NCBI GenBank assembly: GCA_030913685.1
Contig: CP133187.1
Span: 2,670,001-2,734,000 of the forward strand
Length of the DNA: 64,000 nt
Direction of reading: 5' to 3'
Origin: Oscillospiraceae bacterium MB24-C1
Lineage (GTDB): Bacteria; Bacillota; Clostridia; Oscillospirales; Ruminococcaceae
Shown here in pieces: positions 1 through 8,319 of the stretch. Position 1 is the stretch's first letter. Every line of letters begins with the position of its first letter. The notes under the pieces are model-generated. The model was not told the DNA's origin, did no database searches, and worked only from the letters and a program-made list of their open reading frames with translations. Both the position numbers and the translations under genes were made by a program.

Positions 1-557
1 GAAGCCGTCTGCTGTGTCTGCTGCACTTGCTGTGCATGGGGCTGTTGCGGCTGTGCAGGACGCGGCTGTGCAGGACGCTGCTGTGCGGGACGTTGTTGTG
101 CGGGACGTTGTTGTGCAGGGCGCTGCTGGCCGTTGTGCGGGCGCTGCTGCTGTGCGGGGCGACCCTGACGGTTATTGTTATTATTACTGTTATGGTTATT
201 ATGCTGCTGCGCAGGGCGGTTCTGACCCTGTGCAGGCGCGGGCGCGGCGGCCCTTTGCTGCTGCGGGGCTGTTGATGCAACTGCGGCAGGTGTCGCAGGC
301 GTTGCGGGTGCGGCGGGCGCTGCAGGCGCGGCGGCCTGTGCTTTCCGCTGCTGTGCCAGCGCAAAATAATTGTCAAGGCTCTTCGCGTTATTTTTCTGGG
401 TGTAGTGGTCGAACACCAGATTCAACTCGGCATCCGAGAGCGCCGTCATATATTTACGGTTCTCATCAGGATAATATTGACCTAAAAGCGCAAGGATATC
501 CTTGTTCGATACTCCTAAATCCTTAGCCACCTCATGTACGCGGTATTTGTCCATCAT
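1..557 (-). CDS. infB: Translation initiation factor IF-2, N-terminal part (cut by window edge)
   Basis: Reading leftwards from position 557 gives an open frame to the window edge, about 185 residues. The first 60 residues form an IF2_N-type helical domain (VHEVAKDLGVSNKDILALL). Then comes a long linker made almost only of Ala, Pro, Gln, Arg and Asn, with PAQQR-like repeats, as in bacterial IF-2. The GTPase part lies outside the window. IF-2 brings initiator tRNA to the 30S subunit. Two ATGs are adjacent (557 and 554); an AGGAGG at 568-573 serves either. It is the last visible gene of the rimP-nusA-ylxR-ylxQ-infB operon but is separated from ylxQ by 230 bases. The G+C-rich repeats make opposite-strand frames look open; those are shadows. 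Confidence 0.9.
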   Translation of the reverse strand, partial: MMDKYRVHEVAKDLGVSNKDILALLGQYYPDENRKYMTALSDAELNLVFDHYTQKNNAKSLDNYFALAQQRKAQAAAPAAPAAPATPATPAAVASTAPQQQRAAAPAPAQGQNRPAQQHNNHNSNNNNNRQGRPAQQQRPHNGQQRPAQQRPAQQRPAQQRPAQPRPAQPQQPHAQQVQQTQQTA

Positions 558-787
558 AAATTAGAATCCTCCTCGTGTAGTTCTCAGCTTGCGGCGTCCT
601 GCAGGCTGAGAACCGCCTGCGGGCGGGTGATTCGGTACGACATGCGCACCGTATGCAAAAGCTTAATTTTTTTAATATAAAGACGGCTACCCGTTATCGG
701 TACTGCCGGTCTTTGAATGCCCTTGCGTGTATTGTTCCCCCGTGCCTCGTTTAAAACGAATGGGTGTTGGCGCTTGTGCGACAGTTT
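558..787 (-). other. ylxQ-infB intergenic leader with hairpins
   Basis: No gene seen in these 230 bases. Read on the minus strand, 605-613 and 580-588 are exact 9-base complements (GTTCTCAGC) and form a hairpin whose base is 6 bases from the AGGAGG of infB. A second stem pairs 622-626 with 613-617, so the two cannot form fully together. Around 683-718 an imperfect hairpin (AAAGAC...GTCTTT on its outside) is followed by an A-rich, not U-rich, tract, so it is not a standard terminator. No convincing sigma-A promoter was seen. The region may be an infB-specific leader or a processing site. Confidence 0.45.
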
Positions 788-1129
788 TTAGCCGCTGACG
801 GCATCATCGCTGTGTTGAGTTGCGTGCTGTCCGGTGTTGTGCAGTGCGGCCGCACGTTCCGCCAGTCCCTTGTCGGTAACCGCCATGACGGCGACACGCT
901 TTCCGATGGCGTAATACACCGCGTCGGAAGTTTCGGCCATATCCAACGACTTGACCGAGAGACCTTCCGCTTTCTTGAGCATGCGCATTCTCGTTTTAGG
1001 CGAAATATCGGCGGTGAACAGCAAAAGCTGCGCGTCGCGTCCTAAACTTGCGGCTGCAGGGTCAAAGCCAAGCTTTAACTTTCCGGCCTTGCGGCAGATG
1101 CCCAGAAGCCCTAGCAGATTACTCTTCAC
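788..1129 (-). CDS. ylxQ: YlxQ, L7Ae/L30e-family RNA-binding protein
   Basis: A 113-residue protein of the L7Ae/L30e/S12e/Gadd45 family, which binds kink-turn RNA. Visible features are the start LLGLLGICRKAGKLKLGFD, the glycine/lysine-rich first helix typical of the family, and the later segment AQLLLFTADISPKTRMRM. I chose the GTG at 1129 because everything upstream in the same frame is out-of-frame reading of ylxR, and AAGGAG lies about 11 bases before it. The start overlaps the end of ylxR by 11 bases, so the two are translationally coupled. Role in the nusA operon is not firmly known. Confidence 0.85.
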   Translation of the reverse strand: MKSNLLGLLGICRKAGKLKLGFDPAAASLGRDAQLLLFTADISPKTRMRMLKKAEGLSVKSLDMAETSDAVYYAIGKRVAVMAVTDKGLAERAAALHNTGQHATQHSDDAVSG

Positions 1130-1391
1130 TGTCAGCCAGCTCCTTTTCCATCGCGTCGTAAACGGCGTCCGGAATCTGGCAAGAAAAAGCCCGTTCCAGT
1201 CTGCGCGCCTTTCGTGTCTTTTGCAGGCATTCAAGTGCAGGACAGATATAGGCGCCGCGACCAGGCTTCCTGCCCGAAAGGTCGAGCGAAATCTCGCCTT
1301 CGGGGCTTTTGACCACCCGCACCAGCTCTTTTTTCGGTTTATGTTCACCGCAACCCGAGCACATGCGCAGCGGTATTTTTTTCTGCTTCAT
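1119..1391 (-). CDS. ylxR: YlxR family RNA-binding protein (RnpM-type)
   Basis: A 90-residue basic protein of the YlxR (DUF448) family. It carries the family's opening RMCSGCGEHKPKKELVRVV and the GRGAYICPALECL core. In B. subtilis the YlxR protein has been renamed RnpM, an RNA-binding modulator of RNase P; that role is family knowledge, not shown here. Four cysteines (two in CSGC, two near CPALEC) are visible. The gene lies 32 bases after nusA and overlaps ylxQ, matching the conserved nusA-ylxR-ylxQ-infB order. Confidence 0.9.
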   Translation of the reverse strand: MKQKKIPLRMCSGCGEHKPKKELVRVVKSPEGEISLDLSGRKPGRGAYICPALECLQKTRKARRLERAFSCQIPDAVYDAMEKELADSEE

Positions 1392-1423
1392 TCCATTTCA
1401 CCTCCGATAGCACGCGATACAAA

Positions 1424-2533
1424 TTAATCCTCAGTTTCCTCGGTGTCAGCTGCATCCTCAATATTGGGGGCAGGGGCTTCATCCTCGCCGAAGAATCCGC
1501 TTTCGGGGCGGATGTCAATTTTCCAGCCGGTCAGACGTGCTGCCAAGCGGGCGTTGTGGCCCTTGTTACCGATAGCCAGCGAAAGCTGGTGGTCGGGCAC
1601 CGTCACGCGGCAGGTTTTTGCCTCCTCGGGGTCGATTTCCACCGAGAGGACGTTGGCCGGAGAAAGCGCTGCGGCAACAAACTCCGCAGGGTCTTCAGAA
1701 TAACGAATAACATCTATCTTTTCACCGCCGAGCTCGTCGACGATGGTATTCACACGCGCGCCCTTCGGGCCGATGCAAGCGCCCACGGCGTCGACATTGT
1801 CGTCGCGGGAGGAGACAGCCACCTTGGAGCGGGTGCCGGCCTCGCGTGAGATGGCCTTGATCTCGACGGTGCCGTCGTAAACTTCGGGGATGTTCATCTC
1901 GAACAAACGCTTGATCAGGCCGGGATGAATGCGCGAGATCATGATCTTGGGACCCTTCTCGCTGTTGATAACATCCGAGACATAGACCTTGATGCGGCTG
2001 CCGTCTTTATACTCTTCGCCCGGCACCTGCTCGGCCTTGGGCAGCACCGCTTCGCTGTGGCCGATCTCGACCGTCACGCTACCGCGCTTGGGGTCGGTTC
2101 TGATGACGGTTGCGGTGACGATGTCGCGCTGCTTGGATTGGTATTCTGCCAACAGCTGTCCACGTTCGGCTTCTCTGATACCTTGGCGGATAACATGCTT
2201 GGCGCTCATGGCCGCGATGCGACCGAACTGCTTGGGCTCAAGCGGAATTTCAATGATATCGCCGATTTTAGCGTTGCTTTTAACACCCTGGGCTGCGCCT
2301 ACGCCGATCTCGATGGCGGGATCCTCCACCTCTGCGACCACCTGCTTGCGCACAGCGACAAAAAAGCGTGCGGTCACCGGGTCTATCTCCACAATGTTGT
2401 CCTCTCCGCCATTGGCGTCGCGCTTTACAGCAATGGAAACGGCATTTTTAATCTTTTCCACCATGTATGCAACGGGAATACCCTTTTCCTTTTCGAGAAG
2501 CGACAGTGCCTCGAAAAACTCACGGTTAATCAT
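1424..2533 (-). CDS. nusA: Transcription termination/antitermination factor NusA
   Basis: A 369-residue NusA of the short Gram-positive type. In order: an RNA polymerase-binding N-terminal domain (MINREFFEALSLLEKEKGI), an S1 domain about 135-200 (GSVTVEIGHSEAVLPKAEQ), and two KH domains about 205-345 (DAVGACIGPKGARV and LSLAIGNKGHNARLAARL, both GxxG loops). It ends in a short acidic tail rich in Glu, Asp and Ala without the extra C-terminal repeats of E. coli NusA. It binds RNA polymerase and affects pausing, termination and antitermination. Its ATG overlaps the rimP stop as ATGA. Confidence 0.97.
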   Translation of the reverse strand: MINREFFEALSLLEKEKGIPVAYMVEKIKNAVSIAVKRDANGGEDNIVEIDPVTARFFVAVRKQVVAEVEDPAIEIGVGAAQGVKSNAKIGDIIEIPLEPKQFGRIAAMSAKHVIRQGIREAERGQLLAEYQSKQRDIVTATVIRTDPKRGSVTVEIGHSEAVLPKAEQVPGEEYKDGSRIKVYVSDVINSEKGPKIMISRIHPGLIKRLFEMNIPEVYDGTVEIKAISREAGTRSKVAVSSRDDNVDAVGACIGPKGARVNTIVDELGGEKIDVIRYSEDPAEFVAAALSPANVLSVEIDPEEAKTCRVTVPDHQLSLAIGNKGHNARLAARLTGWKIDIRPESGFFGEDEAPAPNIEDAADTEETED

Positions 2534-3027
2534 TGTCCTGCTCCTTTGCTGTAATCAAAATCGTCCTGCAAGCGGATATAGGCCGCTTCGCCCTTGGCGA
2601 CGGTTTGCTCGGTTTCGCTTTCGGTCTCGCGGATGACCGCAGTGCCTTCGTGATACGAAACGAGCGTACCTGCAATTTCGCGCAGACCGTTGCGCGCGCG
2701 AATAAGCCGCGCTGTAACCGGCCGCCCGATGTTCTCTTCAAAATGCCACGGCTTTGTCAGCTCACGTTCGATGCCGGGGGAAGAAACTTCCAGACTGTAG
2801 GAACCGTCAATAGGATCCGCTGCATCGAGAATGGGGTCGATGAAACGCGAGAACTGCTCGCAGTCATTGATGTCAACCCCGCCATCTTTGTCGATAAAAT
2901 AGCGCAGAAACCATGCGCCGCCCTCTTTTTCAAAGCGGACGTCCCACAGCCGCAAGCCCATTTGCAACAGCACCGGCTGGGCCAGCTTTTCCGCTGTCTG
3001 CGCGGTGTTTTGTTTAGCTTTTGCCAT
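2530..3027 (-). CDS. rimP: Ribosome maturation factor RimP
   Basis: A 165-residue RimP, needed for maturation of the 30S subunit. It shows the N-terminal domain with GLRLWDVRFEKEGGAWFLRYFIDKDGG and the family signature YSLEVSSPGIERELTKPWHF, followed by the small beta-barrel C-terminal domain. The ATG at 3027 is chosen over an upstream in-frame ATG at 3051 because a G-rich ribosome site (GGGGG) lies 7 bases before it and the upstream codons fall inside the leader hairpin. It is the first gene of the nusA operon and overlaps nusA by 4 bases. Confidence 0.94.
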   Translation of the reverse strand: MAKAKQNTAQTAEKLAQPVLLQMGLRLWDVRFEKEGGAWFLRYFIDKDGGVDINDCEQFSRFIDPILDAADPIDGSYSLEVSSPGIERELTKPWHFEENIGRPVTARLIRARNGLREIAGTLVSYHEGTAVIRETESETEQTVAKGEAAYIRLQDDFDYSKGAGQ

Positions 3028-3052
3028 AGTTAACCCCCTATACATAAACAAA

Positions 3053-3074
3053 AGAGCGGGTTATTACCCACTCT
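3053..3074 (-). ncRNA. rimP leader hairpin / attenuator
   Basis: Read on the minus strand, a 9-bp stem (AGAGTGGGT with ACCCGCTCT, one G-U pair) and a 4-base loop are followed by UUUUG. It lies between the operon promoter and the rimP ribosome site. A small hairpin of this kind in front of rimP (ylxS) is a described leader motif in Firmicutes (rimP leader). It looks like a short intrinsic terminator, so attenuation of the operon is an inference. Confidence 0.7.
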
Positions 3075-3103
3075 CCTGTCAATACTTCATTCTTACTAAA
3101 AAT

Positions 3104-3132
3104 ACAATAGCACATTCTTTATAAATTGGCAA
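3104..3132 (-). promoter_or_regulatory. Sigma-A promoter of the rimP-nusA-infB operon
   Basis: On the minus strand TTGCCA (3132-3127), a 17-base spacer and TATTGT (3109-3104). This matches 5/6 and 4/6 of the consensus. It would start RNA near 3097, just before the rimP leader hairpin. Confidence 0.6.
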
Positions 3133-3379
3133 GGGAAAAATAGAAATGTTCCAATATAAGGGTTTTAAGTGGGTTTAATTTTTAAAAAGTTACTAAAGGC
3201 ATCTGTTTTTCAATAACCTGCGTGTCGATTTTCACGCTAAAGCGCACAAGGTGTGCCAAATTGTTTACTCGTTGGCGACAAAACAGGCGCAAATTGCCCG
3301 TTTTGCTTTTTTCGGTAAGCTGTCTGTTCTTTGAGCAGCGGCATATGATTTTATTATACCCGCTGTGGCGCGGTTCTTC

Positions 3380-3408
3380 TTGAAAAAGCAGCTGCCAAAT
3401 GCTACTAT
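3380..3408 (+). promoter_or_regulatory. Probable promoter of the glutamine synthetase gene
   Basis: TTGAAA at 3380-3385, 17-base spacer, TACTAT at 3403-3408, about 65 bases before the ATG of the gene. The 250 bases between this and the leftward rimP promoter hold no gene that I can support. Confidence 0.5.
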
Positions 3409-3473
3409 ATACCTTATCATATTTAATGGGCAATAATGCTAATTGTTTAACAGGAAAGCTGGGAGAGGAAAAG

Positions 3474-5546
3474 ATGACTATTCAGGAGAGATTCGGAATT
3501 CACGTGTTTCATGACGAAATCATGGAGCGCATGCTGCCCGCCGAGGTGTTTTTGAGCTTGCGTAAAACGCGAAAAGAAGGCGGAAAGCTTGACGAAAGCA
3601 TTGCAGGTCCGGTGGCCGAAGCCATGCTCAAATGGGCGGTTGAGCAGGGGGCGACCCATTATCTGCACTGGTTTCAGCCGCTGACCAACGCTGCCGCCGG
3701 CAAGAGTGAGGGCTTTTTAGAGCCTTGCGGCGACGGCACCGCTATTTTGGAATTCAGCTCACGTGCGCTGGTGCAGGGCGAGCCGGACGCGTCGTCCTTT
3801 CCCTCGGGTGGCATTCGAAACACCTTCGAGGCCAGAGGCTATACGGCGTGGGATCCGACTTCCTCGGTGTTTGTCAAGGATAAAACACTTTATATCCCCA
3901 CGGCATTTTGTGGGCCGAGTGGCATTTCGCTCGACCAAAAAACGCCGCTGCTGCGCTCGATGGAAGCGCTGTCAACTCAGGCGGTTCGCATTCTTCGGCT
4001 TCTGGGTGACACAGAAACCACGCGTGTCATCACGATGGTCGGTGCCGAGCAGGAATATTTCCTCGTCGACCGCGAGCGTTACGAGCAGCGCCTCGATTTA
4101 AAGCTCTGCGGCAGAACGCTCATCGGCGCGCCGCCCCCAAAAAGCCAGGAGCTTGATGACCACTATTTCGGCCGTGTGCGGCTGCGCATTTCGTCGTTCA
4201 TGCACGAGCTGGACGAAAGACTTTGGGAGCTTGGTGTGGCCGCCAAGACCAAGCACAACGAGGTGGCGCCCACTCAGCACGAGTTGGCGACGGTATATGA
4301 TTCGGCCAACGTCACCTGCGACACTAACCAACTGATCATGGAGACCATGAAGGAGATCGCCAAGCGCCACAACCTGGCCTGCCTGCTTCATGAAAAGCCG
4401 TTTGCCCGCGTAAACGGCTCGGGCAAGCACAATAACTATTCGCTTTGTACCGATAAAGGAAAGAATCTGCTGTCCCCCGGCGAGCATCCTGAGAACAACC
4501 TGACATTTATCCTGTTTCTTGCTGCTTTTGTGCGCGGGGCGGACCGCTATGCGGCGCAGCTTCGCCTTTCGACCGCGACGCCGGGCAACGACCACCGCTT
4601 AGGCGGTTTTGAGGCCCCGCCAGCCATTATCTCGATGTTTTTGGGCGAGCGTTATACCAATCTGCTGGCCGCGTGCAGCCGCGACGATACCGGCGCGCAC
4701 GTACGCCCGGTGTCGGTGGGCGTCAACACCATCCCCAGCGTACTGGCTGACGACGCCGACCGCAACCGCACCTCACCCTTCGCCTTCACCGGCAATAAGT
4801 TTGAGTTCCGTATGGTCGGCTCGGCACAGTCGATTGCATTGGCCAACATCGTGTTAAACGCCATGATTTGTGACAGCCTCGACGCCTTTGCGAACCGGCT
4901 TGAAAACAGCACCGACATCGATAAGACCGTGCGTGAGATCGCCTGCGAGACCTATGTCAATCACGGCCGCATCATCATGAACGGCAACAATTATTCTGAG
5001 GACTGGAAGATTGAAGCTGCTCGACGCGGCTTGCCGATACTCTCCAACGCGCTGGACGCCGCTGCCGTCTGGAAGCAGCCGGACACCGTTGACCTGTTCG
5101 GGCGCTTTGGCATCTTCTCGCCGGTCGAGTGCAGCTCGCGCCATGAAATCATGCTGGAAAACTACAGCAAAATTACGCTGATTGAAGCCAACACGCTGCT
5201 GGAGATGATGCAGCGCGAGGTGTTGCCGGCAGTGATCGCCTACACCGGAAAAACCGCCGAGAGCCTGCGGCAGCTGCGTTCCGTTGGGCTTGACAACGCC
5301 GAGCTGTTTAATTATATCGAAACGCTGTCCGACTCGATCAGCAAACTGACGCAGCGCACCCAAAAGCTGCGCGACAACGTTTTGGCGCTACCCGACGAAA
5401 GCCACGAGCGTGCGACCCTTTATATCCGCGACGTAATTCAGAAGGATATGCAGAACATTCGCGAAGTGTCGGATTTTGTCGAGCGGATGATGGATAAGAC
5501 CTGCTGGCCGATGCCGACCTACACCGATCTGATGCACCGCGTTTAA
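3474..5546 (+). CDS. glnN: Glutamine synthetase type III (GSIII/GlnN)
   Basis: A 690-residue glutamine synthetase of the long type III class (usual length about 700; types I and II are 350-470). It joins ammonia and glutamate with ATP to form glutamine. It starts near TIQERFGIHVFHDEIMERML and contains the GSIII N-terminal block (THYLHWFQPLTNAAAGKSEGF is its hallmark region), the glutamate-binding NEVAPTQHELATVYD stretch and the ATP-site segment KPFARVNGSGKHNNYS. The ATG at 3474 follows GAGAGG by about 7 bases; the frame is open further upstream but overlaps the promoter. It stands alone with its own promoter and terminator; no PII gene is next to it. Confidence 0.95.
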   Translation: MTIQERFGIHVFHDEIMERMLPAEVFLSLRKTRKEGGKLDESIAGPVAEAMLKWAVEQGATHYLHWFQPLTNAAAGKSEGFLEPCGDGTAILEFSSRALVQGEPDASSFPSGGIRNTFEARGYTAWDPTSSVFVKDKTLYIPTAFCGPSGISLDQKTPLLRSMEALSTQAVRILRLLGDTETTRVITMVGAEQEYFLVDRERYEQRLDLKLCGRTLIGAPPPKSQELDDHYFGRVRLRISSFMHELDERLWELGVAAKTKHNEVAPTQHELATVYDSANVTCDTNQLIMETMKEIAKRHNLACLLHEKPFARVNGSGKHNNYSLCTDKGKNLLSPGEHPENNLTFILFLAAFVRGADRYAAQLRLSTATPGNDHRLGGFEAPPAIISMFLGERYTNLLAACSRDDTGAHVRPVSVGVNTIPSVLADDADRNRTSPFAFTGNKFEFRMVGSAQSIALANIVLNAMICDSLDAFANRLENSTDIDKTVREIACETYVNHGRIIMNGNNYSEDWKIEAARRGLPILSNALDAAAVWKQPDTVDLFGRFGIFSPVECSSRHEIMLENYSKITLIEANTLLEMMQREVLPAVIAYTGKTAESLRQLRSVGLDNAELFNYIETLSDSISKLTQRTQKLRDNVLALPDESHERATLYIRDVIQKDMQNIREVSDFVERMMDKTCWPMPTYTDLMHRV

Positions 5547-5611
5547 ATGGGCTGCAAAACCCAATCGCTTGTTAAAGCGATGCTTTATAAAATTTACTTT
5601 ATCGAAACTCT

Positions 5612-5637
5612 GGGGCGGCTTTTGCCGCCTCTTTTTT
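5612..5637 (+). terminator. Intrinsic terminator after glnN
   Basis: An 8-bp GC stem (GGGCGGC with GCCGCC core, one G-U), a TTTT loop, then six T. It lies 65 bases after the stop. Confidence 0.85.
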
Positions 5638-5886
5638 ATGGGACGGTCTTTGATAGAAACGGGGTTAACGCAGATTATCATCGCGCCTTGTCACTGCTTA
5701 ATTTGGAGCTATTTATCGCTGTAACTTACAAAAAAAGTCTAATTATGTCAAAACACCCAGTAATTTGATGGGGATAAAAATGAAAATTTATTGTGTAAAA
5801 TGATCTATACTTGAATGGCTTTGTTGTGGGATAGTCTGAAAATGAAACAAATTTTAATAATTATGCCATAATTTTAAGAAAGTCTA
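5638..5886. other. AT-rich intergenic stretch, no gene seen
   Basis: About 250 bases between the glnN terminator and the promoter of the cstA pair. Only very short frames occur (for example a 7-codon ATG frame near 5780). I see no hairpin or repeat that I can support. Confidence 0.5.
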
Positions 5887-5915
5887 TTAACAACTCGAAG
5901 TAAAAGGTATATAAT
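5887..5915 (+). promoter_or_regulatory. Sigma-A promoter of the 5996-cstA operon
   Basis: TTAACA at 5887-5892, 17-base spacer, and an exact TATAAT at 5910-5915. RNA would start near 5922, about 75 bases before the first ATG. Confidence 0.7.
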
Positions 5916-5995
5916 AAGGCCGATAGAAAACTGGAAATTGTATATCCGTTGGGCTGTGTGCCTTTTTATCACAGATTTTTATAAGGAATAGAAAA

Positions 5996-6511
5996 ATGAC
6001 GACAGAAGACAGACTGACCAAACTTGATACGCTGCTGAGTGCCTACACCAATTATTTTGATATTCAGCGCGACGTTACAGCCGGAGACGTGACCTTTGCA
6101 GCGCTGGCGCAGTACCATTCCAGATCGGGCAAATACATTCTGGTTAAATCTGCAAAGATATGGTCCATCGAAATGAACGAGTACGTCTATTTCGCTGTGG
6201 TTGATCATCTCGACGTGAATAGGTTGGAAGCCCTGTACAAAGCGGCTCGAGACGCCGGTCTCGCACTGATAAAACCGCACAGTGAACATATGCGTTCCTA
6301 TGTGTCGCTGGCGATCATCGCGGATTCGATTGACCCAGAAGCGCAAAAGGCGCTTTGCAAAATCAGGTTCCGCAAAAGTTTTTGGCTTGCACTCCATGGC
6401 TGGATGGAGTTTCGCATTGCGGCAATAGACCTTTCGGCGGGGCAGGTTTTTTCAAACCCTGCAGGAAGGGACGTTCGGGCGACGCTCGAACGCAATTTGC
6501 AACCCAAATAA
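5996..6511 (+). CDS. Uncharacterised protein encoded with CstA (possible DUF8052-like)
   Basis: A 171-residue soluble-looking protein with no signal peptide or membrane segment. Recognisable blocks are YFDIQRDVTAGDVTFAALAQY, KYILVKSAKIWSIEMNEY, IKPHSEHMRSYVSL and KSFWLALHGWMEFR. From memory this pattern resembles a family of unknown function (I believe DUF8052) found in Bacillota; I could not check this. It is 15 bases upstream of cstA and shares its promoter, so it probably works with the transporter or its regulation. No catalytic motif is evident. Confidence 0.65.
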   Translation: MTTEDRLTKLDTLLSAYTNYFDIQRDVTAGDVTFAALAQYHSRSGKYILVKSAKIWSIEMNEYVYFAVVDHLDVNRLEALYKAARDAGLALIKPHSEHMRSYVSLAIIADSIDPEAQKALCKIRFRKSFWLALHGWMEFRIAAIDLSAGQVFSNPAGRDVRATLERNLQPK

Positions 6512-6526
6512 GAGAGGAGAAAACAC

Positions 6527-8230
6527 ATGAACTCACTGGTTATTCTGGTAATTGGTATCGCGGTGTTGTTTGCGGGCTATGTTACATATGGCAGCTGGCT
6601 TAGCAAGCAGTGGGGAATTGACCCCAAAAAGGTAACCCCGGCCCACACATTGACGGATGGAAAGGATTATGTCCCCGCCAAGTCTCCTGTGCTTCTCGGA
6701 CATCACTTTGCTTCTATCGCGGGCGCGGGCCCCATCAACGGACCGATTCAGGCCGCTATCTTCGGTTGGGTTCCGGTTCTGCTGTGGATCCTGATCGGCG
6801 GCATTTTCTTTGGTGCGGTTCAGGACTTTTCGGCACTGGTCGCTTCTATCCGCCATCAGGGCAAGTCGATTGGTCACGTCATTGAAGTGAACGTCGGCGC
6901 AAAGGCAAAAAAACTGTTCCTGATATTCTCGTACCTGACGCTGCTTCTGGTTGTTGCCGCGTTTGCCAGCATCGTGGTCAGCACCTTTGCAGGCTTCAGT
7001 GCAGATGGTGCGCTTAACACGCCTAATGGCCGTACAGCCTCCACTTCAATGCTGTTTATCGTGATTTCCATCGTTTTTGGTGCAATGGTTTATCGCAGAA
7101 ATGCGCCGCTTGGAATTTCAACCGCTATTGGTGTTGCTGGGATTCTCGCCTGTATGTATATCGGGTATAAATTACCCATTTATCTTGCTGGTAACGTTTG
7201 GCTTGGAATCGTTCTTGCTTATATTTTTGTCGCTTCTGTCACCCCGGTCTGGATTCTACTCCAGCCGCGTGACTACTTAAACTCTTTCTTGCTTTACGGC
7301 ATGATGATTGCCGCCGTTCTCGGCATTCTGGTTGCGCATCCCCCGATCGCCCTACCGGCTTTCAATGGCTTCATGGTAGGCGGCGTCAAGGGTTATGCCA
7401 GCGGCTATCTCTTCCCGACGCTGTTCATCACTGTGGCCTGCGGCGCTATTTCGGGTTTCCACAGCCTAGTCGGCTCCGGTACAACGTCCAAGCAGCTCGA
7501 TAGAGAGACCGACGCCAAGCTGATCGGCTACGGCGGCATGCTCATCGAGTGCGCACTGGCTATTATTGCACTGATCTGTGTAGGTGTTCTCTTTAAAGAT
7601 GGCGCATTTCCCACCGGTTCTCCTCCTGCAATTTTCGCAACCGGTATTGCTTCCATGCTTGAAGTTGTCGCGGGTCCGGCTTCCCGTGAAATCGCTTATT
7701 CCACCATTATTCTGGCGGTTTCAGCTTTCTGCTTAACTTCGTTAGATACCGCGACGCGCCTGGCCCGTTACATGTTCCAGGAATTCTTCATCGCTGAGGG
7801 CGAGGACCCTGCAACACTGACTGGCTATAAGAAGTTTTTCGCTAATCCCTACGTTGCCACCGCAATCACTGTCGCTATCGGCGGCGCAATGGCATCCGGT
7901 GGTTACACCAAGATCTGGCCGTTGTTCGGCGCTGCTAATCAGCTGCTTGCTGCGCTGGCTCTGTTAGCTGCCGCTGCTTGGCTGGGCAACATCGGCAAGA
8001 ACAACAAAATGTTCCTGTTCCCGATGGGATTCATGCTCTGCGCCACCATCAGCTCGCTACTGCTTACCCTTAAAACCAAGATTGGCGTACTCGCAGCCGG
8101 CAATGGCTCCATCGGCGCCGAAGGCCTGCAGGTTTTCTTTGCCGCTTTGCTGGTCATTTTGGCGGTTGACCTCACTATCGAAGGTGTCAAGACCCTCAAT
8201 AGCAAAAAGCCCGCTAAATCTAGCAAGTAA
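6527..8230 (+). CDS. cstA: Carbon starvation protein CstA, peptide/pyruvate transporter
   Basis: A 567-residue, very hydrophobic membrane protein with roughly fifteen or more predicted transmembrane stretches. It carries the family block HHFASIAGAGPINGPIQAA near residue 59 and the GAVQDFSALVASIRHQGKSIG segment. CstA proteins import peptides, and some relatives take up pyruvate, during carbon limitation; which substrate is used here cannot be read from sequence. The Gram-positive form is shorter than E. coli CstA (about 700), which fits. A GAGAGGAG ribosome site precedes the ATG. Confidence 0.93.
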   Translation: MNSLVILVIGIAVLFAGYVTYGSWLSKQWGIDPKKVTPAHTLTDGKDYVPAKSPVLLGHHFASIAGAGPINGPIQAAIFGWVPVLLWILIGGIFFGAVQDFSALVASIRHQGKSIGHVIEVNVGAKAKKLFLIFSYLTLLLVVAAFASIVVSTFAGFSADGALNTPNGRTASTSMLFIVISIVFGAMVYRRNAPLGISTAIGVAGILACMYIGYKLPIYLAGNVWLGIVLAYIFVASVTPVWILLQPRDYLNSFLLYGMMIAAVLGILVAHPPIALPAFNGFMVGGVKGYASGYLFPTLFITVACGAISGFHSLVGSGTTSKQLDRETDAKLIGYGGMLIECALAIIALICVGVLFKDGAFPTGSPPAIFATGIASMLEVVAGPASREIAYSTIILAVSAFCLTSLDTATRLARYMFQEFFIAEGEDPATLTGYKKFFANPYVATAITVAIGGAMASGGYTKIWPLFGAANQLLAALALLAAAAWLGNIGKNNKMFLFPMGFMLCATISSLLLTLKTKIGVLAAGNGSIGAEGLQVFFAALLVILAVDLTIEGVKTLNSKKPAKSSK

Positions 8231-8234
8231 CCTG

Positions 8235-8263
8235 TTGTTAATTACTCTGAATTAGTATAGAAT
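8235..8263 (+). promoter_or_regulatory. Possible promoter of the EamA transporter gene
   Basis: TTGTTA at 8235-8240, 17-base spacer, TAGAAT at 8258-8263. It lies directly before the cstA terminator, so transcripts would begin inside that hairpin; this makes it tentative. Confidence 0.4.
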
Positions 8264-8265
8264 AA

Positions 8266-8293
8266 AAGACGCTGCATGAGCGGCGTCTTTTAT
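8266..8293 (+). terminator. Intrinsic terminator after cstA
   Basis: A 10-bp stem (AAGACGCTGC with GCGGCGTCTT, one G-U) and ATGA loop, followed by TTTTATT. It is flanked by A on the left, so it may act in both directions. Confidence 0.8.
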
Positions 8294-8319
8294 TATGTTC
8301 AGATAAGGAATGAGCTTTT

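Noticed and set aside
788-1348. A 186-codon minus-strand frame covering ylxQ and much of ylxR
   Set aside because: Its first 73 residues are an out-of-frame reading of ylxR; only the L7Ae part from GTG 1129 is protein-like.
3182-3433. An 83-codon minus-strand frame between rimP and glnN
   Set aside because: It crosses the glnN promoter, has no ribosome site and its composition is not protein-like.
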